In this document: positions 24,209-28,537 of the stretch, piece after piece
Position numbering within the stretch: position 1 is the stretch's first letter
How the letters are laid out: each line of letters begins with the position of its first letter
Source of the DNA: an uncultured Methanomassiliicoccales archaeon
GTDB taxonomy: Archaea; Thermoplasmatota; Thermoplasmata; Methanomassiliicoccales; Methanomethylophilaceae
Direction of reading: 5' to 3'
Length of the DNA: 28,537 bases
Assembly: GCA_934234005.1 (NCBI GenBank)
Contig: CAKQHC010000009.1
Location: 1-28,537 of the forward strand
Notes under the pieces: generated by a model
The model's database searches: none
The model's input: the letters and a program-made list of their open reading frames with translations, nothing else
Told to the model about the DNA's origin: nothing
Program-made: the position numbers and the translations under genes

Positions 24209-24216
24209 CTATATAC
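24209..24216 (+). promoter_or_regulatory. TATA box of the ACT-domain gene
   Basis: CTATATAC centred 26 nt before the ATG at 24238. This indicates a leaderless transcript. Confidence 0.65.
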
Positions 24217-24237
24217 ATTGTATTCTTTCATAGTATT

Positions 24238-24918
24238 ATGTCTAAAAATGTCCTAAAAGAAAGCTTGGCCGAGAAGACTAGGATGTATATCGATGCACAT
24301 CCGAGTATCAAAGACTGTGTCGCCAAGGGCCTGATAAACTATTCTTCGTTGGCAAGACTGATAATGAAGGACATTTCCGTAGATAATGAAGAAGCGGTAA
24401 TGATAGCATGTCGCCGTTATGCTTCCAAATTGAATGTGACAACCGATCACGAACTGAGCATTCTTCGTATTCTTAAGGACAGCAGATTGGAGATGAGGAC
24501 AAAAACCTGCATAGTTACCGCAAAGAACGATTGGTCGGTTCTTCATAAGATGGATTCCATATTCAAAGATTGGAACGAGAATTCGATAATGCAGTGTGTT
24601 CAATCGGCTTCCGCTGTCACGATAATCGCAGACCGTTCGTTCAAAGAGAGAATTATGGATACGGTCGGAAGATTCAACATAATCAAAGTGAGGGAAAATT
24701 TAGTGGAAATTGCCGTAAAATCTCCCGAAATGATTGTGGATACCAGCGGAGTTATAGCATACCTGATAACCAATCTGTCTGATGCCGGTATTAACATCGA
24801 AGAAACGGTAAGCTGTCATACGGATACGATTTTCATAGTAAGCGAAGACGATATGATTAATGCGTACTCGGTATTGACCAAATGCATTCAATCCGCCGAA
24901 GAAACACTTAAAGAATGA
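24238..24918 (+). CDS. ACT-domain protein, likely regulatory
   Basis: A 226-residue soluble protein. The N-terminal third is helical with HPSIKDCVAKGLINYSSLARLIMKD, followed by EEAVMIACRRYASKL; the pattern is seen in archaeal ACT-containing proteins and looks like a small helix-turn-helix-type domain, although I cannot assign one with certainty. A middle alpha/beta region follows (about 85-155). The C terminus (about 160-215) is an ACT fold: MIVDTSGVIAYLITNLSDAGINIEETVSCHTDTIFIVSEDD. ACT domains usually bind amino acids. The gene lies 114 bp after the arginine operon behind its own leaderless promoter with the same operator-like element as argC. Inference: it either senses arginine or another amino acid as the regulator of these promoters, or is a co-regulated member. 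Confidence 0.7.
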   Translation: MSKNVLKESLAEKTRMYIDAHPSIKDCVAKGLINYSSLARLIMKDISVDNEEAVMIACRRYASKLNVTTDHELSILRILKDSRLEMRTKTCIVTAKNDWSVLHKMDSIFKDWNENSIMQCVQSASAVTIIADRSFKERIMDTVGRFNIIKVRENLVEIAVKSPEMIVDTSGVIAYLITNLSDAGINIEETVSCHTDTIFIVSEDDMINAYSVLTKCIQSAEETLKE

Positions 24919-24925
24919 GTTTACG

Positions 24926-24957
24926 GGGTCGGACAATAAATCCGGCCCTTTTTATTT
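24926..24957 (+). terminator. Hairpin-T terminator after the ACT-domain gene
   Basis: GGGTCGGA (24926-24933) pairs with TCCGGCCC (24941-24948) over 8 bp with one G-U pair and a 7-nt loop, followed by TTTTTATTT. It lies 7 bp past the stop and reaches the end of the convergent hydrolase gene. Confidence 0.85.
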
Positions 24958-25898
24958 CAATAACGGCAGCCCAATCCGCCTTCGTTATCGATTACTCCGT
25001 TGATCCAAATCATGATATCTTCATACACTTCTCTCCAGTTGGTTTCGTTGAGAAGTTCATGTCTGGCACCGTGATATAATCTGATCCCGGGATGAAGGCC
25101 CATTGCCAACAGTACAGAGTGGCATTCTTCCACGCCTCTTCCGTAGTCTCCTACGGGGTCGTCTGTACCCGATATGAAAATTATCGGAAGATTGCGGGGA
25201 ATATTCCTAAAATCCACGTATGTTTCCAAATCGTACAGCAGTTTGAATAGGTCTACATATGCTCTGTTGGTGAATTGGAACTGTACGAGAGGGTCTTCGT
25301 TATACGCATCAACTACCGACTCATCTCTGGTGAGCCATCTGTTCGGTTTGTCGCCGGGGAACTTTTTATCATAACCGACGGCAGCTTTGTGAAGCATATT
25401 GCTTCTGGATTCGGGGCCTTTAATCTTACAGAGAAGCTTGGCTATGCGGATACCGTGTTTGAGAGTGGATTTTTTCTTGCGTCCCGTACCGCATATAATG
25501 GCACCGTCTACGTATTCGCCGTATCTGGTCAGGTAGCGTCTGACTATGAACGATCCCATACTGTGTCCCAGAATCATGTGCTTTACATCAGGATATCTCG
25601 AGTTTATTTTGCGGGTTATCTGGAAAACATCATCGACAAGATACATGTCTCCGTCGCTTTCGGCAAAATGTCCGCGGGTTCCCGATTCGGTTTCGCCGTG
25701 TCCCAAATGGTCATGTGCAAATACGGCGACATGGTTTTTATTGAGGAACTCGGCAAATTTGGAATATCTTGTGGCATGATCCAGCATGCCGTGCGATATC
25801 TGCAGTGTGCACCGCACGTTTCCTTCCGGAATCCATGCATAGCATTGTATGTCGCAGTCTCCTCTCGATGATTTTATCGTAAATTTTTCCGGTTCCAT
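24957..25898 (-). CDS. Alpha/beta hydrolase, monoacylglycerol-lipase/S33-like
   Basis: A 313-residue cytoplasmic hydrolase of the Hydrolase_4 (serine aminopeptidase S33 / monoglyceride lipase-like) type. ISHGMLDHATRY provides the oxyanion HG motif. FAHDHLGHGETE is typical of lysophospholipase and monoglyceride lipase relatives. The nucleophile elbow is LGHSMGSF with Ser near 113; the acid is in FISGTDDPVGD and the base His in YHGARHELLNE. There is no signal peptide. The substrate is unknown; esters of lipids or small acyl compounds are likely for the family. It starts 2 bp after the flavoprotein gene upstream, with GGAG 9 nt before the ATG, so the two form an operon. Confidence 0.88.
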   Translation of the reverse strand: MEPEKFTIKSSRGDCDIQCYAWIPEGNVRCTLQISHGMLDHATRYSKFAEFLNKNHVAVFAHDHLGHGETESGTRGHFAESDGDMYLVDDVFQITRKINSRYPDVKHMILGHSMGSFIVRRYLTRYGEYVDGAIICGTGRKKKSTLKHGIRIAKLLCKIKGPESRSNMLHKAAVGYDKKFPGDKPNRWLTRDESVVDAYNEDPLVQFQFTNRAYVDLFKLLYDLETYVDFRNIPRNLPIIFISGTDDPVGDYGRGVEECHSVLLAMGLHPGIRLYHGARHELLNETNWREVYEDIMIWINGVIDNEGGLGCRY

Positions 25899-25900
25899 AT

Positions 25901-26440
25901 TTATATGCTCCTGCCCATATCATATGCTTCCTGAAGGTATTTTGATTCTGTCGCTTCTCCGTAATCATACAGTCCTTTTCCCAGTATCATTCCTTTCACT
26001 TCCGATCCGCTGCAACAGCTCACGAAACCGTTCATGCAGGCTATGGTCCCGTCCATTACCGTATCGCTGTCTTCGGCGGCAGTCATGATGAAGTAGAATT
26101 CTTTGTTGGTGATTTCAGTCCATCTGGCTACACAGCGGTCTATTACTGTTTTCAGTTGTGCGTCGACAGAGTAGAAATATACCGGAGACGACAGTACGAC
26201 AACGTCTGCTTCAAGAATTTTATCCAACAGACTGTTCATATCATCTTCGAATACGCATTTTCCGTTGTGTTGCGTACAGTGGTAGCATCCGATACAATAT
26301 TCTATTTTTTTGTCGCGTATGAATATTTTTTCGGTTTCGTTTCCCGATTCGATTGAACCTTTGGCAAAGCTGTCGCACAGCGTATCGGAGTTTCCTCCTC
26401 TTCTGGGACTTCCCGACAGAATCAATACTTTTTTCGACAT
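25901..26440 (-). CDS. Iron-sulfur flavoprotein (flavodoxin-fold, FMN and [4Fe-4S])
   Basis: A 179-residue member of the NADPH-dependent FMN reductase / iron-sulfur flavoprotein family common in methanogens. KVLILSGSPRRGGNSDTL is the FMN phosphate loop. The compact cysteine motif CIGCYHCTQHNGKC (Cys 49, 52, 55, 62) fits the CX2CX2CX4-7C pattern that binds [4Fe-4S] in methanogen Isf. VVLSSPVYFYSVDAQLKTVIDR is the second flavin-contact segment. The probable role is electron transfer or O2/H2O2 detoxification; the partner is unknown. A TTTTAATC box about 30 nt upstream of the ATG at 26440 may be the promoter. It is co-transcribed with the hydrolase downstream. Confidence 0.88.
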   Translation of the reverse strand: MSKKVLILSGSPRRGGNSDTLCDSFAKGSIESGNETEKIFIRDKKIEYCIGCYHCTQHNGKCVFEDDMNSLLDKILEADVVVLSSPVYFYSVDAQLKTVIDRCVARWTEITNKEFYFIMTAAEDSDTVMDGTIACMNGFVSCCSGSEVKGMILGKGLYDYGEATESKYLQEAYDMGRSI

Positions 26441-26487
26441 AAGATCATTGCCGGAATATATGTGCAGATTAAAAGCGATTCCGTCAG

Positions 26488-27078
26488 TTATTCAAATGTG
26501 TCACGTAGGACATTCATCTTTGTTATGAGGTCTGCGGGATCCCGGGAACGCATCATGGAAGACATGCAACATCCGCCCGAGGCTCCTTTTTCCAGTATAT
26601 CTCTGTAATTATCGGGAGACACTCCTCCCACGGCATATACCGGAATGTCTACAGAGTCGCATATGCTTTTTAAGAAGTCGATGCCGCGCGGTTCTGTCGA
26701 TTTACATGTTGTGCAATAAATGTGTCCTGCAATAAGATAATCAGCACCGAGTTCTTCGGCTTCGACAGCTTCTTCGACACTGTGTACGGATACTCCGACA
26801 AGAGTGAACGACGGCGGTACTCCTATACGCATGAGGTGTATCGGCAGATGTATTCTGCATATGTCGAGTTTTTCTGCGGCTTCGATATTGGAATTTACAG
26901 AAAGAGGAACATTGTATTTTTCGCATATTTTCAGACAGTCTGCTGCCAATTCTTCGTATTCGGATTGATCAAGATCTTTTTCACGAAGTATTACCATCTC
27001 GGGATTTGCGGGACAGAGCATCTCCAGCCTTTCGGTCAGTGGTATCGGACATTGTTTTCTATCGGTAATAACAATCAT
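26488..27078 (-). CDS. tenI: TenI-like thiazole tautomerase / ThiE paralogue
   Basis: A 196-residue TIM-barrel protein related to ThiE but lacking several ThiE active-site residues: the VND of strand 3 is VNSN and the GVHLGQ loop is RIHLPI. It instead matches bacterial TenI in VGVSVHSVEEAVEAEELGADYLIAGHIY, in the Cys-Lys...RG segment (TTCKSTEPRG) and in AVGGVSPDNYRDI. His119 in AGHIY aligns with the catalytic His of TenI. TenI aromatises the thiazole product of ThiG. Whether ThiG-type synthesis exists in this organism cannot be seen; another role is possible. A GGTGA ribosome-binding site precedes the ATG at 27078. It sits 47 bp upstream of the flavoprotein gene on the same strand. Confidence 0.75.
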   Translation of the reverse strand: MIVITDRKQCPIPLTERLEMLCPANPEMVILREKDLDQSEYEELAADCLKICEKYNVPLSVNSNIEAAEKLDICRIHLPIHLMRIGVPPSFTLVGVSVHSVEEAVEAEELGADYLIAGHIYCTTCKSTEPRGIDFLKSICDSVDIPVYAVGGVSPDNYRDILEKGASGGCCMSSMMRSRDPADLITKMNVLRDTFE

Positions 27079-27133
27079 ATTTTCACCGATTCTGTTTGGT
27101 AACGCATTATGTAGGAAACGATTCGGATTATAA

Positions 27134-27730
27134 TCACGGGTTTTTCGGTTTTGCGGATTCTTTTATGAAAAGATTCGCAAGTTTTACCATTCCGTCAACA
27201 GAATTTGATGTAGGATCTTGTAAATCATTTAGTACGGAGTTTATTATTTCTTCCGTAGAACGCGTTTGGATTACCTTGTGGTTGCGTACGCGTTCCATAT
27301 CTTCCAGAAGCTTTGTATCTGCCTCTACTTGATTTGACACTGCGCACCGAATAAATTCGGAACGGTCGCCGTATAACCCTATATATTGACAATATTCTTC
27401 GATGCTTTTCACAAGTTTTACAGGTACTCTGATCAATACTTGCTTTCTTTTGCCGTTATACTTCAGATATTCATCCATGTATTTTTTCATCACAGCGGAT
27501 GTTATCGATAAGATTGTGGTGGGGTCAATTTCGCAGACACTTTTCAATTGGTCAACTTGTTTATCGATTTTAAGTCTGGATGCTATCAGTAATCTGAAAT
27601 AAGGACTCAGTGAATCGGCTATATATTCCGCACGAGATCCGGAGAATCCCAAATCTTCTATCAATTTGTCTATTTTATCCAACAATTCTTCGGGAAGACG
27701 AGTTGAGACAGTCTCCGTGTTAGAAGCCAT
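27134..27730 (-). CDS. Tandem ribbon-helix-helix regulator
   Basis: A 198-residue probable DNA-binding protein with two ribbon-helix-helix units in one chain. The first is at about residues 6-48 (ETVSTRLPEELLDKIDKLIE, then SRAEYIADSLSPYF), the second at about 95-138 (KQVLIRVPVKLVKSIEEYC, then DRSEFIRCAVSNQV). A helical linker of about 45 residues joins them. RHH proteins normally need two chains for one DNA-binding sheet; here the two units may pair within one chain, or a dimer may contact two sites. The C-terminal 60 residues are helical with no known motif. There is no NikR-type metal domain. The TATA box lies inside a 7-bp inverted repeat and is centred about 25 nt from the ATG, which implies a leaderless mRNA and probable self-repression. 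It is divergent from the DUF4258-like gene. Confidence 0.75.
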   Translation of the reverse strand: MASNTETVSTRLPEELLDKIDKLIEDLGFSGSRAEYIADSLSPYFRLLIASRLKIDKQVDQLKSVCEIDPTTILSITSAVMKKYMDEYLKYNGKRKQVLIRVPVKLVKSIEEYCQYIGLYGDRSEFIRCAVSNQVEADTKLLEDMERVRNHKVIQTRSTEEIINSVLNDLQDPTSNSVDGMVKLANLFIKESAKPKNP

Positions 27731-27741
27731 AATTATTGTAT

Positions 27742-27759
27742 TTGATAACGTTTTATCAA
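27742..27759. promoter_or_regulatory. Inverted repeat overlapping the TATA box of the RHH gene
   Basis: TTGATAA-CGTT-TTATCAA is a perfect 7-bp inverted repeat. On the minus strand TTGATAAAAC within it is the apparent TATA box (about 25 nt to the ATG at 27730). A protein bound here would block the promoter, so this is a natural autoregulatory operator. Confidence 0.6.
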
Positions 27760-27769
27760 TTTTTTGTTA

Positions 27770-27799
27770 CTAAATAGAATTATATGTATCTAAATAGAA
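27770..27799. repeat. Two CTAAATAGAA direct repeats, 20 bp apart
   Basis: Exact 10-bp copies at 27770-27779 and 27790-27799 lie on the same helix face (two turns) in the divergent promoter region. They are candidate sites for the neighbouring tandem RHH protein. Confidence 0.5.
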
Positions 27800-27830
27800 A
27801 TTTTAATATATTGAATATAGCTATGATATG

Positions 27831-27846
27831 TTGCCAAATTTGGCAA
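27831..27846. promoter_or_regulatory. 16-bp perfect palindrome upstream of the DUF4258-like gene
   Basis: TTGCCAAATTTGGCAA is perfectly symmetric and extends to 22 bp with one mismatch pair. It lies about 15 bp upstream of a TATA-like TGATAAAATTA (near 27866), a typical operator position. Confidence 0.55.
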
Positions 27847-27905
27847 TATCCAATATGAGGTGATAAAATTACGGCGAATGATTTACGTAAAAAAGTCGCA
27901 AAGAA

Positions 27906-28340
27906 ATGACCAAAAAACGCACTCCTCCGGTAAAAGTCGACAGGTTTTATGTTACGTCCCACGCACAGAACAGAATGGTAGAAAGAGACATTACAGCGGA
28001 TTCGGTGATAATCAATCTTTGCAGAAAGCCTGCGGCAGTATCTCCCGTAAGGGTTGATAAGAAAGGTTTGTCGTATCTTAGGATGAACAAAGATTTAACT
28101 ACCGCAATCGACCCTGAAAACAGAAATGTTAATACATTGTTTCGTACGAATGCAAAAGACGCAAAGAAATACGGATTTGAAAGAAGCATACATATGGAAA
28201 GGGAATCCGAACGCGTAGCAAGATTAAAAAAGGAGTCCGCATCTAAGAAATGTAGAGCTAAGAAATCCTCCGTTGCAAAGAAGACGGCAAGAGTCAAATC
28301 TACTGGTAAAAAGCCTGCTGTCGTAAAGAGAAAATCGTGA
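27906..28340 (+). CDS. DUF4258-like protein with a basic tail
   Basis: A 144-residue protein in two parts. The N-terminal region (about 12-90) starts with FYVTSHAQNRMVERDITADSV, the HAxxRMxER-I pattern of the DUF4258 family, followed by YLRMNKDLTTAIDPENRNVNTLFRT, the matching beta-strands. DUF4258 proteins are small and often lie in toxin-antitoxin-like or mobile settings; their activity is not established. The C-terminal 45 residues are almost entirely Lys, Arg, Ser and Ala, like a histone H1 tail, and probably bind nucleic acid without specificity. The ATG at 27906 follows GCAAAGAA; a TATA-like box near 27866 would give a 14-nt leader. The stop overlaps the GTG of the next gene, so the two are coupled. 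It is divergent from the tandem RHH gene. Confidence 0.65.
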   Translation: MTKKRTPPVKVDRFYVTSHAQNRMVERDITADSVIINLCRKPAAVSPVRVDKKGLSYLRMNKDLTTAIDPENRNVNTLFRTNAKDAKKYGFERSIHMERESERVARLKKESASKKCRAKKSSVAKKTARVKSTGKKPAVVKRKS

Positions 28341-28537
28341 AAAAGGTGACAGAAGTTCTGGAGATTTCGACGAAAGAGGAGTCTGAAAAGAAGAAAAAGA
28401 AGAAGCGCCTGACCGCATCTGAGCGGAAACAGGAAATTGAAAAACTGACAAAAGAGATGAAGGCCGCCGCACGGATGCTGGAATTTGAGTATGCGGCATA
28501 TCTGCGCGACCGGATTAAGCATCTGGAGGAAGGCGGC
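28337..28537 (+). CDS. UVR (UvrB/UvrC) motif protein, 3' end outside the window
   Basis: Sixty-seven codons are visible to the window edge. A Lys-rich stretch (SEKKKKKKRLTASERK) precedes a clear UVR motif, IEKLTKEMKAAARMLEFEYAA followed by YLRDRIKHLE. This helical hairpin is used by UvrB to bind UvrC and also occurs in McsA-like proteins. The GTG start at 28337 overlaps the stop of the preceding gene (GTGA) and an in-frame TAA at 28307-28309 blocks a longer version, so this is not a read-through piece of a complete UvrB. The sequence before the motif (VLEISTKEE) resembles the tail of UvrB, hinting that the gene arose from one. Function is unknown. Confidence 0.6.
   Translation, partial: MKKVTEVLEISTKEESEKKKKKKRLTASERKQEIEKLTKEMKAAARMLEFEYAAYLRDRIKHLEEGG

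Noticed and set aside
27906..28537. A uvrB gene interrupted by insertion of the DUF4258-like gene
   Set aside because: No UvrB sequence occurs upstream, a TAA closes the frame before the GTG, and the GTGA overlap looks like a normal operon junction; no insertion-sequence ends or target duplications are seen.
1..28537. Pyrrolysine-containing protein
   Set aside because: No gene here needs read-through of an in-frame TAG; all have full family-like length with TGA or TAA stops, apart from those cut by the window edges.

Overview
The window looks like a chromosomal segment of a methanogen-lineage archaeon of the class Thermoplasmata, most likely the order Methanomassiliicoccales. Archaeal core genes are present: the KEOPS subunit Pcc1, an archaeosine-type tRNA-guanine transglycosylase with a C-terminal PUA domain, Pth2, a ThiD-ThiN fusion, and an iron-sulfur flavoprotein. 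At least eight genes have an archaeal TATA box (box A) 25-28 nt before the start ATG, which means leaderless mRNAs. None of the 28 genes whose stop lies inside the window ends in TAG (20 TGA, 8 TAA by my reading), as expected in a lineage where TAG can encode pyrrolysine. Surface proteins with Listeria-Bacteroides-type repeats suggest a gut or other host-associated or anaerobic community member. The species assignment is inference.

Layout. 1-3.6 kb: the end of an isocitrate/isopropylmalate dehydrogenase and pcc1 on +, converging on tgtA and a small unknown gene on -. 3.6-8.9 kb: an AT-rich accessory stretch with two surface proteins, a beta-rich adhesin-like protein with seven GETP repeats (-) and an InlB-repeat/transglutaminase-like protein (+), the latter directly followed by thiM. 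8.9-12.9 kb, all -: pth2, a zinc-ribbon membrane protein, a large membrane-tethered regulator with two winged-helix/sensor units, and thiE. 12.9-16.4 kb: a TatD-associated radical SAM protein, a membrane-anchored FKBP, thiDN (-) and a small unknown gene. 16.4-24.9 kb: the arginine locus, with argG-argH on - and argC-argJ-argB-argD-nitroreductase on +, then an ACT-domain gene. 24.9-27.1 kb, all -: an alpha/beta hydrolase, an iron-sulfur flavoprotein and a TenI-like protein. 27.1-28.5 kb: a divergent pair, a tandem ribbon-helix-helix regulator (-) and a DUF4258-like basic protein (+), the latter translationally coupled to a UVR-motif protein cut off by the window end.

How they work together. 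The arg genes cover acetylglutamate kinase (B), reductase (C), transaminase (D), the ornithine acetyltransferase cycle (J) and citrulline to arginine (G, H); argF is not here. An element resembling TTGTCTGATATCAAACAA lies beside the TATA boxes of argC and of the ACT-domain gene, with related copies near argG, so these units probably share a regulator. The thiamine genes (thiM, thiE, thiDN, tenI-like) are scattered singly and look like salvage and coupling steps; no thiC or thiazole synthase is present. The most novel-looking items are the shared arg/ACT operator, the one-polypeptide membrane-tethered winged-helix regulator, and the tandem-RHH / DUF4258 / UVR locus with three operator-like elements in its 175-bp promoter region.
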